From assembly GCF_021341665.1 (NCBI RefSeq), contig NZ_JAJTTH010000013.1, positions 62,001 through 126,000 of the forward strand: a stretch of DNA of 64,000 bases. The letters run 5' to 3'. The DNA comes from Pseudomonas sp. Au-Pse12. Its GTDB lineage: Bacteria; Pseudomonadota; Gammaproteobacteria; Pseudomonadales; Pseudomonadaceae. Shown here piece after piece: positions 43,861 through 53,284 of the stretch. Under the pieces are notes generated by a model. That model was given only the letters and a program-made list of their open reading frames with translations, had not been told where the DNA came from and did not search any database. A program made the position numbers and the translations under genes. How positions within the stretch are numbered: the first letter of the stretch is position 1; every line of letters begins with the position of its first letter.

Positions 43861-44085
43861 GCAATGACCCCGGGCGCTGCGTCGAGGCCCAGCGCCCTTT
43901 GCCCGGTTTCCGGATTGTTTCAGGGAATGTTTTAGTGACGCCATGGTCGACCCGATATGGCCCTCGCGTGGCCCGTCGGTTGTCGCCTACGAGCCCATGC
44001 GCCGGCCACGGTGCGCTGTTCTGTCGCTCAAAGGGCTCAGGGCCGGCGCTGACTCAGGGTCCATGGTGTGTTGGAAGAGTCGATC

Positions 44086-44709
44086 ATGCACTTCATCGCA
44101 AGGCTTACCTGCTACGGTTTGATGCTCTATATCGCCCAGCTCCTCGCCGCCGAGCCGCAACCCGCGGTGCAGGCTGCCGCTCAGGACAAGGCCCAGGCGC
44201 TGGAGCAGAAGGCCGCGGATAAACAGAGCCCCCAGGCCGAACCCCAGGCCGCGCCCATTACCAGGACCGAGGTCCAGGCCGTGGACCCGGCGGGCCAGGC
44301 TCCCCTGGACGACGCCATTACCTGCCTGTCGCGAACCCTCTACTGGGAGGCCAAGGGGGCGGAGCGCGCCGATATGGAAGCCGTGGCCAATGTGGTGTTG
44401 AACCGCCTGGGTCATGAAGGTTTTCCCGGGACGGTGTGCGAAGTGGTCAAGCAGGGTTCGGAAAAGAGTCCGTGCCAGTTTTCCTGGTGGTGCGATGGTC
44501 GCCCGGACCAGGTGGAAGAGGAGGAGCGCTACCGCGTCGCCAAGGAAATTGCCCGCAAGGCGCTGAACCAGCAACTCCGGGACCGCACCGACGGCGCGCT
44601 GTACTTTCATGACCGCAGTGTTGCCCCGGATTGGTCCAGGGCCTACATCAAGACCCGCGAAATCGGCCGTTTCAGTTTCTACAAGCCCAAGGATCTGGCG
44701 GCGCGCTAG
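44086..44709 (+). CDS. Cell wall hydrolase, SleB/CwlJ type
   Basis: A 207-residue protein with an N-terminal signal peptide (cleavage near LLAAEP), an Ala/Gln-rich linker, and a C-terminal Hydrolase_2 domain. TLYWEAKGAERADMEAVANV carries the catalytic glutamate, and VCEVVKQG and CQFSWWCDG follow. In this family it cleaves peptidoglycan in the periplasm. GGAAGAG lies before the chosen ATG, giving a cleaner signal peptide than the TTG 18 bases upstream. Confidence 0.85.
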   Translation: MHFIARLTCYGLMLYIAQLLAAEPQPAVQAAAQDKAQALEQKAADKQSPQAEPQAAPITRTEVQAVDPAGQAPLDDAITCLSRTLYWEAKGAERADMEAVANVVLNRLGHEGFPGTVCEVVKQGSEKSPCQFSWWCDGRPDQVEEEERYRVAKEIARKALNQQLRDRTDGALYFHDRSVAPDWSRAYIKTREIGRFSFYKPKDLAAR

Positions 44710-44730
44710 CGGCGCCGGGTCCGGTGGGTT

Positions 44731-45072
44731 TCAGCGTGCCTGGCTGTGCTGGCGCAGCCAGCGCTTGCCGAGGGGCGTCAGCCTGTGCCGGATGGATTGG
44801 CTGAAGCGTTTTCGGGAAACCTGATGCAGCAGGGTTTCGCACAGCTCGCGATCCAGTGGAAAGCCTTCTTCCAGCCATGTCACGGCGCGTTGCGCCCAGT
44901 ATTCGGAGTCGGATTCCAGGGCGGTCAGCAGCAACTGGCGCAGCTCGACCGCCTCGGGCAGCGGCTGCCTGATGTCGAGCCCGGCCAACGCATTGGGCAG
45001 GTTGGCCGCTACCGACGCATAAGGGCTTTCCAGCAGCGGCAGTAGCCATACGTAGCACAAGTGCTGGCTCAT
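44731..45072 (-). CDS. Uncharacterised protein
   Basis: A 113-residue soluble protein, mostly helical by composition, with a conserved-looking core (VTWLEEGFPLDRELCETLL) and a basic tail (RKRFSQSIRHRLTPLGKRWLRQH). I do not recognise it. It converges on the SleB gene, 21 bases apart, and is followed upstream by the GFA gene on the same strand. Confidence 0.65.
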   Translation of the reverse strand: MSQHLCYVWLLPLLESPYASVAANLPNALAGLDIRQPLPEAVELRQLLLTALESDSEYWAQRAVTWLEEGFPLDRELCETLLHQVSRKRFSQSIRHRLTPLGKRWLRQHSQAR

Positions 45073-45116
45073 CTGTCGGGCGATCCTTCAGGGCAGGGGC
45101 GCGGTTGAACCCGGGG

Positions 45117-45518
45117 TCAGGGCAACTGCGGATAGTGATCGGTGATGGCATGCCAGCTGGCTTTCATTGCCACGCAGTGGTGCTTCTGCTTGGAGGCCGC
45201 GAAGGGCGTATCCAGGGTGGCGATGGCGATTGACACCCACTCGGCGTATTCGCCCCGGGCATCCTGCCAGAATAGCGATGAGCCACAGTGGCAGCAGAAC
45301 TGGCGCAACACGCCGGGGGAGGACTCATAGCCCTTGAGGGCTGCGCCAGGGTCGCTGATGTGCAGATTCGCTCGCGGCGTGCTGGCGTAGGAGGCAAAGG
45401 CCGCGCCATGGCCTTTCTGGCACTTGTGGCAATGGCAGTGGGTGACGGCTTTCAGCGCGGCGGACACTTGATAAGTCACTGCGCCGCACAGGCAACTGCC
45501 TTGATGCAGGTTTTGCAT
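45117..45518 (-). CDS. GFA family (glutathione-dependent formaldehyde-activating-like) protein
   Basis: A 133-residue protein with the zinc-binding cysteine set of the GFA/CENP-V fold: GSCLCGAV near the N-terminus, HCHCHKCQKGHG, and FCCHCGSSLFW. Most family members are of unknown function; some act on glutathione adducts. It is a single gene, 44 bases upstream of the unknown gene on the same strand. Confidence 0.85.
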   Translation of the reverse strand: MQNLHQGSCLCGAVTYQVSAALKAVTHCHCHKCQKGHGAAFASYASTPRANLHISDPGAALKGYESSPGVLRQFCCHCGSSLFWQDARGEYAEWVSIAIATLDTPFAASKQKHHCVAMKASWHAITDHYPQLP

Positions 45519-45840
45519 GGTCAGGGTTTCCGAAGTTTCAGCTCAGCATTGCCGCAAGTGGACGAACCCTTTATAAAACGCCGGCTGCCTATCGCAGCCG
45601 TTGCCCTGGAAGCCCACGCGCAAGGGGCGACATAGTGAGTCAATCGCCGAGCCCCCTCAACACCTCTGTTCGCGGTTTTTTCTTACCCGTCCGGGGGGCA
45701 TGGCTTTTCATGGCATCGGCAACCCGTATGGCAACCTGTTTGGGCTCGTGCCCAGGGCGGGCATGGACGCTTGGTTGGGCGCTTCGGAAATGCCGGGGCC
45801 CAGTAACGCCCCGGGCTGAAGCCGGGCAAAGGAGAGACGC
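45519..45840. other. Intergenic stretch with no recognised feature
   Basis: Between divergent GFA and ICMT-like genes. Several overlapping short frames exist on both strands but none has a ribosome site or family likeness. AGGAGAG just before 45841 is the ribosome site of the next gene. Confidence 0.4.
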
Positions 45841-46305
45841 ATGATGCAGGCATTGGAAAACCGCATTCCGCCGCCGCTTGTCGCGGTACTGTTCGGGGTG
45901 TTGATGGGGCTGTTTTCGCGCGGGTTGCCGGGCTTCGATCCGGATTTGGGCACGCGCCTGCTGTTGGCGCTGCCGCTGGTGATTGCCGGGCTGCTGTTTG
46001 TCCTGGCCGGGGGGATTTCCTTTCGCCGGGCCAAGACCACGGTCAACCCGCTGAAACCTGCCAGCGCCTCGGCCCTGGTGACGTCGGGGATCTACCAGTA
46101 CACGCGCAACCCGATGTACGTCGGCTTTGCCCTGTGGCTGCTGGCCTGGGGCCTGTACCTGGCCTCGCCCCTGGTGTTGCTGGGCGTCCTGGGGTTTGTC
46201 CTGTACATGAACCGCTTTCAGATCAACCCCGAAGAGCGGGCGCTGGGGCAGTTGTTTGGGGCTGATTTTGCCGCGTATAGGCAGCGCGTGCGGCGCTGGC
46301 TGTGA
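45841..46305 (+). CDS. Isoprenylcysteine carboxyl methyltransferase-like membrane protein
   Basis: A 154-residue integral membrane protein with about four segments. The signature TSGIYQYTRNPMYVGFAL and the C-terminal PEERALGQLFG ... YRQRVRRWL mark the ICMT/PEMT (NnrU-like) methyltransferase fold, which binds SAM at the membrane surface. Bacterial members are largely uncharacterised, and the acceptor (a lipid or small thiol) is unknown. Confidence 0.82.
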   Translation: MMQALENRIPPPLVAVLFGVLMGLFSRGLPGFDPDLGTRLLLALPLVIAGLLFVLAGGISFRRAKTTVNPLKPASASALVTSGIYQYTRNPMYVGFALWLLAWGLYLASPLVLLGVLGFVLYMNRFQINPEERALGQLFGADFAAYRQRVRRWL

Positions 46306-46432
46306 GCCTCTGCTGAGTCCGAATGCCATCGGCGACTTTCTTCCTCGCCAATTCCTCGGTGTTTTCAGGCCTGGGGTTGATCCTGTGCTCGATCTTCAAG
46401 ATCAGCCAGACAACTCACTAAAGGCACACACC

Positions 46433-46675
46433 ATGACCCAGCAAAACCGCGAGAACCGAGCCCATCAACTGAGCCCCAACAACCCTGCCTGCAGGCGTTC
46501 ACGGGGGGATGCCAGGGCAGCGATGGGCAGTAGCAAGAAACACCCCCAGGATGCCCGGGCGGATATCCAGAACATCAACAAGGGCACGGCAGGTACCAAT
46601 CGCATCTATGACAAGGGCCAGGGCAATCGTGGCAAGCAGCTGAATCCCAATCAGTCGCCGTCGAAGCCTCGATGA
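46433..46675 (+). CDS. Small hydrophilic low-complexity protein
   Basis: An 80-residue protein rich in Asn, Gln, Lys, Arg and Gly, with no hydrophobic core. Sequence such as HQLSPNNPAC and KQLNPNQSPSKPR suggests an extended, disordered protein of the sort that accumulates under desiccation or stationary-phase stress. AAGG precedes the ATG. Function is unknown. Confidence 0.6.
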   Translation: MTQQNRENRAHQLSPNNPACRRSRGDARAAMGSSKKHPQDARADIQNINKGTAGTNRIYDKGQGNRGKQLNPNQSPSKPR

Positions 46676-46713
46676 GCAAGGCGTTGGGGCCGGCGTTGTG
46701 CCGGCCCTTTCCT

Positions 46714-47883
46714 TCAGGGCAGAGGATGGCCCAGAACCGTGAGCGCTTTGCGGTACTCCTGCGGATAGCTGGCGAACACTTCGCCGATCAATCGCGCAGG
46801 CAGGCCCAGCCGTTGCATCTCTTTCTGTAGAAAACGTGTTGTTTCGGCAAAGTGCAGCATTTGCCGCAGTGCATCGATTTCACTTCCTCCCTCGTAGTCG
46901 GCTGAACCTTGCAAGGCGGCAGCCCTGATCGCCACCGCCTCGGCAAGTGAACGCACGCTGGCGAGGGTAGGCCGGCCTTTGCCGCCAGTGATCCAATCAC
47001 GCAGCAACCGCTGTTTGGAGGTGATGTCACGGACTTTGCCCTGATGGTACTCATGCTGCGCCCAGAGCTCGCCAAGGGCTGCCGTGTTAGCGCATCCCGC
47101 TAGCCGGGCAAAGTGTTCAAGGCAGTCGCCGAGGGGGTTGCTCCAGTCGGACTGGGGAGGCGTCAGCCTGGGCAGCCAGCGTTCCAGTGGCTGGCTATCC
47201 CGGGTTGCGCTGTGTTGCATCAGGTCCCAGTTCAGCACCACGGCATCGGCGGTCAGCCAGGCCGCAAAACGCAGCAATGTGGCGACGCTGTCGGCCAGTC
47301 TCGCCTGCATAAAATCCACATGGCTGGTCAGTGCCTGCTCATCGAGTGTGCTTGCCAGCAATGCCTTGAACCGAGCCCTTGAACCAGGAAGGCCGAGATC
47401 CTCGGTCAATGTGGAGTCGGCCAGTAGTGTCAGCTTCGCCACGACGCCGGAGGCACGAGGCAACAGCTTGCAGGCCAGATGCCATTCTGTCTCGAGCTTG
47501 TCTTTCCAATAGTCCACGCATCGCGGGCTATTGAAGAGTGGGCTAGCGATCAAGCCCCGCCATTCGACGTAGGGTCGCCATAGCGCATCCTTCTGCAGGA
47601 TTTCTTGCTGCAGCTGTGCCAGCACCGGACGGCTTTGCAGCATCCTGTTCAGTTTGAGCTTCTGGGTAGGGCGCATCTCCTCCTTGGGCTGAGGGGCTGC
47701 AAACCACTTGCTGAAGGTCTTCCAGGTGAGCCAGCCGGGCCGATGCGCCTGTTCGTACAGATTCCTCGGCAGGGCCGACATGTGGAGCAAGTCGAAGACG
47801 GTGGCCATGGGCAGGAAGTACAGGCAGCCCTGATAGATGGGAATCAGGGCCTCTTGATCGGACGTTGCCAGGTTGGAATCCAT
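46714..47883 (-). CDS. Uncharacterised 389-residue protein
   Basis: A soluble, mainly helical protein beginning MDSNLATSDQEALIPIY with AGGAG six bases upstream; the 33 residues of open frame before it are basic and unlikely to be translated. It is rich in Leu, Trp and Arg. The middle QHEYHQGKVRDITSKQRLLR segment and a TLASVRSLAEAVAIRAAAL helix stand out, but I see no catalytic or binding motif. The next gene upstream is 122 bases away on the same strand. Confidence 0.7.
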   Translation of the reverse strand: MDSNLATSDQEALIPIYQGCLYFLPMATVFDLLHMSALPRNLYEQAHRPGWLTWKTFSKWFAAPQPKEEMRPTQKLKLNRMLQSRPVLAQLQQEILQKDALWRPYVEWRGLIASPLFNSPRCVDYWKDKLETEWHLACKLLPRASGVVAKLTLLADSTLTEDLGLPGSRARFKALLASTLDEQALTSHVDFMQARLADSVATLLRFAAWLTADAVVLNWDLMQHSATRDSQPLERWLPRLTPPQSDWSNPLGDCLEHFARLAGCANTAALGELWAQHEYHQGKVRDITSKQRLLRDWITGGKGRPTLASVRSLAEAVAIRAAALQGSADYEGGSEIDALRQMLHFAETTRFLQKEMQRLGLPARLIGEVFASYPQEYRKALTVLGHPLP

Positions 47884-48005
47884 TCCTTGCTCCTGATGAC
47901 GCGGGGGTGACCTGTCGGTACGTGATCTTGTGCCGGTCTTGCGTGGAGGCGCCTCGGTACTGCGGGCCGGGACGCCGGGCAATCAGTACTGGCCGTTGAC
48001 GGCTA

Positions 48006-48443
48006 TCAAGCCGCCACTTGCGCCTGCATCTGCAACTGGCCGTCCACTTCGCGGGTCAGGCCGCTGGCGACGAACAGCGGCACCAGCAGCTTGTGCAGTT
48101 CAGGGTCGACGAAGTCCTTGACCGTTGCCAGGTCCAGGTCGCCGCTCACCGGCAGTTCGGCCTTGGTGAAGGACAGCCAGGCTTTCTTCAGCGCCAGCAG
48201 CACGTCGCTGCCGGCGGTGGCGGCGAAGCGGCGGTTGGCCACGCGGCCGGCGAAGTTGAAGCTGTGCTGGTATTCATAGCCGCTTTCGTCACCCTGGCTG
48301 GCGACACAGCGACCGCAGGAACAAGGGCCATCGGCGAAGGCGGCGCGCAGGTAGCTGTTGAAATCGACGATGGGCTTGAGGGCCAGGCGCTTGTCGACTT
48401 CGAACAGGTCGCCGGTCATTTTTGCTTCACTGCTCAAGGTCAT
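48006..48443 (-). CDS. Uncharacterised protein with cysteine cluster
   Basis: A 145-residue soluble protein. A cysteine motif CSCGRCVASQ near residue 41 could bind metal or form a redox pair. The rest is acidic and helical (ALKKAWLSFTKAELP, LDLATVKDFVDPELHKLL). The ATG at 48443 follows AGGA closely; a GTG nine bases upstream is the alternative. Function is unknown. Confidence 0.6.
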   Translation of the reverse strand: MTLSSEAKMTGDLFEVDKRLALKPIVDFNSYLRAAFADGPCSCGRCVASQGDESGYEYQHSFNFAGRVANRRFAATAGSDVLLALKKAWLSFTKAELPVSGDLDLATVKDFVDPELHKLLVPLFVASGLTREVDGQLQMQAQVAA

Positions 48444-48628
48444 TTTCCTCACTGTCAGGCGGTGTATTTCTCAAGGGGCGCACCATACCAGCCGGATCGG
48501 CGCAGGGGTACTTTTCTGCCGTTGCCTGGCGCTTGGGTGGGCGCGCCACGACCGGTGCGGCCCTGGGCAAGGCCGCGCCCAGCCTATGTCTGCCGCAGGC
48601 CTGGACGTCTGGCGCTATCGGCCGGCCG

Positions 48629-49261
48629 CTACAGTGCCGGGCGTGGCAGCTGCAGCCATTCCTGCACCGCCGGCCGCTGCCATTGACGCCGGGCATAGTC
48701 CACCAGGCGCGCCGGCACCGGGTCACCGTTGAGGATCAGCCGGTTGAGCATCAGTGCCAGGTCGACATCGGCAATCGACCACTGGCCGAACAGGCAGTCG
48801 CGGCCATCCGCCAACAGTGCTTGTGCGGCTTCGATCAGCTTGCTCGCCGCCGCTTCGGCCTGGGGCGACAGCGGTTCGCCCTGGCAGCCGTAGAACACCA
48901 CCAGGGTCGAGCGCTCCTGACGGATCGACAGCAGGTCGCTGCGTAGCCAGGCCTGGACCTGGCGGGCCTTGGCCAGCTGTTGCGGGTCGCGGGGGTAGAC
49001 CGGGTTGTGCGGGAACAGCTGCTCCAGGTATTCCGCAATGGCCGAGGATTCGGACAGGGCAAAGTCGTCGAGCACCAGGGTTGGCACACGCTGGGTCTGG
49101 GACAGACGAGCGTAGGCTGGCTCGCGGTTCTGCGCGGTGTCCAGGTCCAGGGGCAACAGGTCGAAGTCGATGCCCTTTTCCCGCAGCACCACGAACACGG
49201 ACAGGGCATAGGGGCTGGTGAACTGGGCATCGACGTACAGGCGCGGGCGGGAAGCGGTCAC
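48629..49261 (-). CDS. yfcF: Glutathione S-transferase, YfcF type
   Basis: A 210-residue GST. YVDAQFTSPYALSVFVVL opens the thioredoxin-like domain, and DDFALSESSAIAEYLEQL carries the glutathione-binding ES pair. The C-terminal helical domain has QVQAWLRSDLLSIRQERS and FGQWSIADVDLALMLNRL, very close to E. coli YfcF, which has glutathione-dependent peroxidase activity. GTG at 49261 is chosen because GGAGA lies seven bases upstream. It acts in the cytoplasm in detoxification. Confidence 0.87.
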   Translation of the reverse strand: MTASRPRLYVDAQFTSPYALSVFVVLREKGIDFDLLPLDLDTAQNREPAYARLSQTQRVPTLVLDDFALSESSAIAEYLEQLFPHNPVYPRDPQQLAKARQVQAWLRSDLLSIRQERSTLVVFYGCQGEPLSPQAEAAASKLIEAAQALLADGRDCLFGQWSIADVDLALMLNRLILNGDPVPARLVDYARRQWQRPAVQEWLQLPRPAL

Positions 49262-49498
49262 GGCGGTATCTCCAAGGGGGGGAGCGCACACGCTAAGAGA
49301 TCCCGGGGAATAAATAAAATGCGCGATTTTTATTCGGGCATTCCTTGTGGGAATACTGGCGTTCCAGCCTCAGTGCGCCGCGTGAGTGGCCAGCATTGGC
49401 AGGCACATTGCCTTGATCAACAAGGCAAAGTACTGGCCCCTGGCGGTCTGAAGTGTCGCCAAAATCACTTTATTTTCAGGTGGTTAGGTGACCGCAAA

Positions 49499-49828
49499 AT
49501 GCGCCATGTGTTGATTACGCTGACTTCGTTTGCCCTGTTGGGCGGTGCCTCTGCGGCCCAGGCCCGGGAGCTGGCGGCCAATGACCGCTATGTCTGCAGT
49601 TGGGGCGCAGGCACTGCCGCCAGGGCCCAGGAATTGAAGTTGTCCGGGGTGTCGCTGTATGCGGCGCGGCAGAAAATCCAGACCTACAAGTTCAGCAAGG
49701 GCTGGATGCGCATGATGGCCCTGGGTATTACCGAGCAGACCTACGACAGCGCCTCGCGGATCAAGCCCGAGGCGCTGCGCAAAAGCTTTTACGAGGACTG
49801 CCTGAGGTATAAGTTGGCCCGTCGCTGA
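49499..49828 (+). CDS. Small uncharacterised secreted protein
   Basis: A 109-residue protein with a signal peptide (VLITLTSFALLGGASAAQA, cleavage after AQA) and a mature part of about 88 residues with two cysteines (VCSWG and DCLRY) likely to be disulfide-bonded. AGGTG precedes the ATG. No family is recognised. Periplasmic location is the only firm inference. Confidence 0.72.
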   Translation: MRHVLITLTSFALLGGASAAQARELAANDRYVCSWGAGTAARAQELKLSGVSLYAARQKIQTYKFSKGWMRMMALGITEQTYDSASRIKPEALRKSFYEDCLRYKLARR

Positions 49829-49905
49829 CCTGCCGAGGCTTCTATGTTTTCTCCTGCCAACGTTATGTACCTGGACCTGTCTGCCCATCTGCTGGCGCCC
49901 GGGCA

Positions 49906-50502
49906 ATGAGCCCGGCCGATCGACACTCGCCTCGCCAGCGGTACCCTGAGCAGGCCGCACGGGTCGCGGCGCTCATCGCCGCCGACCCGCTGCGCTGGCC
50001 GTTGCTGCAGCAGGTGCAGGCCCTGGGCCTTGATGACTGCTGGATCGGTGCCGGGTTTGTCCGCAATGCGCTGTGGGATCACCTGCACGGCCGAGCCTGC
50101 TCGCCGCTGGACAGTGACGTGGATGTCATCTGGTTCGATCGCCAGCGCTGTTCTGCCGAGCTTGATCGACACCTGGAGGGAATGCTGCGGGCGTGCCATC
50201 CGGGCATCGACTGGTCGGTGAAGAACCAGGCGCGGATGCACCTGAAGAACGGCGACTTGCCTTATACCTCCAGCGCCGATGCCATGAGCCACTGGCCGGA
50301 AACCGCCACCGCAGTCGCCGTCAGGCGCAGCGCCGACGGGGCGTGTGAAGTGTGCGCGCCACTGGGGCTGGACGACTTGTTCGACGGGGTGATCCGGCCG
50401 ACGCCAAGGTTTGCCCAAGACCGGCGGCCGATCTTCCTCGAGCGGCTGCAAGCCAAGAACTGGCAGGGCCAATGGCCATTGCTCAGGCTGCAAGAGCGCT
50501 GA
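49906..50502 (+). CDS. Nucleotidyltransferase family protein (DUF925 type)
   Basis: A 198-residue protein of the polymerase-beta-like nucleotidyltransferase superfamily. DDCWIGAGFVRNALWD is the glycine-containing substrate loop and SPLDSDVDVIWFD the acidic metal-binding motif, as in DUF925 (YjbM/YitM-like) proteins common in proteobacteria. The substrate is unknown. It is a single gene upstream of metE. Confidence 0.8.
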   Translation: MSPADRHSPRQRYPEQAARVAALIAADPLRWPLLQQVQALGLDDCWIGAGFVRNALWDHLHGRACSPLDSDVDVIWFDRQRCSAELDRHLEGMLRACHPGIDWSVKNQARMHLKNGDLPYTSSADAMSHWPETATAVAVRRSADGACEVCAPLGLDDLFDGVIRPTPRFAQDRRPIFLERLQAKNWQGQWPLLRLQER

Positions 50503-50673
50503 GCATTCGCCCTGCGCGTTCAACCCTCAGGCCTTGGGCATGAACCGGGTCGCGTCCCAGGGTGCAGGAGCGGGCGGTTTCACCAGGCTGCGGGCGTCGG
50601 CTGTGGCTGGGTGCTTGCCAGGGGGGAATATCAATCTGGATCATGAGTGGGACTTGTGATCATCGCGATTAAA

Positions 50674-50688
50674 ATGAGTTTGTCTCAT
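50674..50688. promoter_or_regulatory. Possible MetR/LysR-type site upstream of metE
   Basis: ATGAGTTTGTCTCAT has a TGAG-N5-CTCA dyad like the MetR consensus TGAA-N5-TTCA and lies 54 bases before the metE start. No metR gene is adjacent in this window. This is a candidate only. Confidence 0.3.
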
Positions 50689-50741
50689 CTGTAGGCGAGT
50701 GTCGACAATGGCTCCCATCAAATACATTGGAGTTGTCTGTC

Positions 50742-53030
50742 ATGGCTTTGGCCCATTCCCTAGGATTTCCGCGCATTGGCCGCGACCGTGAATTGAAGAA
50801 AGCGCAAGAAGCGTTCTGGAAAGGCGAGATCGATGAATCCGGCCTGCGTGCCGTTGGCCGCGAACTGCGCAAGACCCACTGGGACCTGCAGAAGAACGCC
50901 GGTATCGAACTGCTGCCCGTGGGCGACTTCGCCTGGTACGACCAGGTCTTGACCCATTCCCTGATGTTCGGCGTGATTCCCGAGCGTTTCCGTCCACAGA
51001 ACGGCCCGGCCACCCTGCAGACCCTGTTCGGCATGGCGCGTGGCGTCAGCGACAGCTGCTGCGGTGGGGCCCATGCCCAGGAAATGACCAAGTGGTTCGA
51101 CACCAACTACCACTACCTGGTGCCTGAATTCAGCGCCGACCAGCAGTTCCAGCTGGGCTGGGAGCAACTCTTCGAAGAGGTCGAGGAAGCCCGGGCCCTG
51201 GGCCATGCGGTCAAGCCGGTGGTGATCGGCCCGCTGACCTACCTGTGGCTGGGCAAGGCCAAGGGCGCCGAGTTCGACAAACTCGAACTGCTGGATCGCC
51301 TGCTGCCGCTGTATGGCCAGATCTTCCAGCGCCTGGCGGCCCAGGGCGTGGAATGGGTGCAAATCGACGAGCCGATCCTGGTCCTGGACCTGCCCCAGGA
51401 ATGGAAAAATGCCTTTGAACGCGCTTACAACCAGATCCAGCGCGAGCCGCTGAAGAAGCTGCTGGCCACCTATTTCGGCGGCCTGGAAGAGAACCTCGGC
51501 CTGGCGGCGAACTTGCCGGTGGACGGCCTGCACATCGACCTGGTGCGTGCTGCCGAGCAATACCCGACCATCCTCGACCGCCTGCCGGCCTACAAGGTGC
51601 TGTCCCTGGGCCTGGTCAACGGCCGCAACGTCTGGCGTTGCGACCTGGAGAAAGCCCTGGCCACCTTGCAGCACACCCATGAACGCCTGGGCGAGCGCCT
51701 GTGGGTGGCGCCTTCCTGTTCGTTGCTGCACAGCCCGGTGGACCTGGAACGTGAAGACCAGCTGGATGCCGAACTCAAGAGCTGGCTGGCCTTTGCCGTG
51801 CAGAAATGCCAGGAAGTGGCGGTACTGGCCCAGGCGGTGAACCAGCCGCAGGCCCCGGCGGTGCTCAAGGCCCTGGAGCAGAGCCGTGCCGTGCAGGCCA
51901 GCCGCGCAGCCTCGCCACGCATCCACAAACCGGCGGTACAGGCGCGGGTCGCGGCGATTACCGCTCGGGACAGCCAACGTCAATCGGCGTTCCCCCAGCG
52001 CATTGCCCGGCAGCGCGCCGGCCTCGACCTGCCGCTGTTTCCCACCACCACCATCGGTTCGTTCCCGCAGACCGCTTCGATCCGCCTGGCGCGCCAGTCG
52101 TTCAAGCAGGGCAAGCTGACCGCCGCCGAATACACCGAAGCCATGTACAGCGAAATCCGTCATGCGGTGCTGGTGCAGGAGCGCCTTGGGCTGGACGTGC
52201 TGGTGCACGGCGAAGCCGAGCGCAACGACATGGTCGAGTACTTCGCCGAGCAACTGGACGGTTATGTGTTCAGCCGTTTCGGCTGGGTCCAGAGCTACGG
52301 TTCCCGCTGCGTCAAGCCGGCGGTGATCTTCGGTGACCTGAGCCGCCCGAACGCCATGACCGTGGAGTGGATCCGCTACGCCCAGGGCCTGACCGACAAG
52401 GTCATGAAGGGCATGCTCACCGGCCCGGTGACCATGCTGATGTGGTCCTTCCCGCGCGAAGATGTGAGCCGCGAAGTGCAGGCCCGGCAACTGGCCCTGG
52501 CGATCCGCGACGAAGTGCTGGACCTGGAGGCCGCCGGCATCAAGATCGTGCAGATTGACGAAGCGGCGTTCCGCGAAGGCCTGCCGCTGCGCCGGGCGCA
52601 GTGGCAGCACTATCTGGACTGGGCCACCGAAGTGTTCCGCCTGTGCGCCTCTGGCGTGCGTGACGAAACCCAGATCCACACCCACATGTGCTACAGCGAA
52701 TTCAACGATGTGATCGAATCCATCGCTGCCATGGATGCGGACGTCATCACCATCGAGACCTCGCGCTCGGACATGGAACTGCTGGAGGCCTTCGAAGCCT
52801 TCGCCTACCCGAACGAGATCGGCCCGGGGGTCTACGACATCCACTCGCCGCGTGTGCCGGACGCCGCGGAAATGGCCAACCTGCTGCGCAAGGCCGCCCA
52901 GCGCATTCCTGCCGAGCGCCTGTGGGTCAACCCGGACTGCGGCCTGAAGACTCGCGGCTGGCCGGAAACCGAGGCGGCCCTGGTGCACATGGTCACTGCG
53001 GCCCGTCAGTTGCGTAAAGAACTGGCCTGA
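50742..53030 (+). CDS. metE: Cobalamin-independent methionine synthase
   Basis: A 762-residue enzyme of full length. The N-terminal half has FPRIGRDRELKKA and the C-terminal catalytic half starts near TTTIGSFPQT. Zinc ligands are His648 and Cys650 (in HTHMCYSEF) and Cys733 (in NPDCGLKTRGW). It transfers a methyl group from methyltetrahydropteroyl-triglutamate to homocysteine in the cytoplasm. The ATG has GGAG nine bases upstream; a TTG 15 bases earlier is not needed. A strong terminator follows, so it is monocistronic. Confidence 0.96.
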   Translation: MALAHSLGFPRIGRDRELKKAQEAFWKGEIDESGLRAVGRELRKTHWDLQKNAGIELLPVGDFAWYDQVLTHSLMFGVIPERFRPQNGPATLQTLFGMARGVSDSCCGGAHAQEMTKWFDTNYHYLVPEFSADQQFQLGWEQLFEEVEEARALGHAVKPVVIGPLTYLWLGKAKGAEFDKLELLDRLLPLYGQIFQRLAAQGVEWVQIDEPILVLDLPQEWKNAFERAYNQIQREPLKKLLATYFGGLEENLGLAANLPVDGLHIDLVRAAEQYPTILDRLPAYKVLSLGLVNGRNVWRCDLEKALATLQHTHERLGERLWVAPSCSLLHSPVDLEREDQLDAELKSWLAFAVQKCQEVAVLAQAVNQPQAPAVLKALEQSRAVQASRAASPRIHKPAVQARVAAITARDSQRQSAFPQRIARQRAGLDLPLFPTTTIGSFPQTASIRLARQSFKQGKLTAAEYTEAMYSEIRHAVLVQERLGLDVLVHGEAERNDMVEYFAEQLDGYVFSRFGWVQSYGSRCVKPAVIFGDLSRPNAMTVEWIRYAQGLTDKVMKGMLTGPVTMLMWSFPREDVSREVQARQLALAIRDEVLDLEAAGIKIVQIDEAAFREGLPLRRAQWQHYLDWATEVFRLCASGVRDETQIHTHMCYSEFNDVIESIAAMDADVITIETSRSDMELLEAFEAFAYPNEIGPGVYDIHSPRVPDAAEMANLLRKAAQRIPAERLWVNPDCGLKTRGWPETEAALVHMVTAARQLRKELA

Positions 53031-53052
53031 CCCCCACCTGGCAACCCCGCCA

Positions 53053-53082
53053 CCGGAGCACGTCAGCGTGCTCCGGTTTTTT
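53053..53082 (+). terminator. Rho-independent terminator of metE
   Basis: CCGGAGCACG pairs perfectly with CGTGCTCCGG around a four-base loop and is followed by six T residues. Confidence 0.93.
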
Positions 53083-53284
53083 GTTTCCTCTGCGGCATCG
53101 GGGGCCAGTGCTGCGGTGGCGAGTAACCCGTTGCCTGAGGCCGCAGGGTGTATCTGATCCGTATTTTTCTTGCGTATCTGCGTCTGTTATCAGAACAGCC
53201 ATGGTTTGAAAATGGCGCGCCCGCCCGGCCTCCCGGCTGGAAACCGGGCCCGCTGCACCGCATACCTACTGTTCAGGAGGCCTG

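Noticed and set aside
50760..52988. Long minus-strand frame opposite metE
   Set aside because: MetE is unmistakable on the plus strand and the antisense frame has no recognisable protein features.
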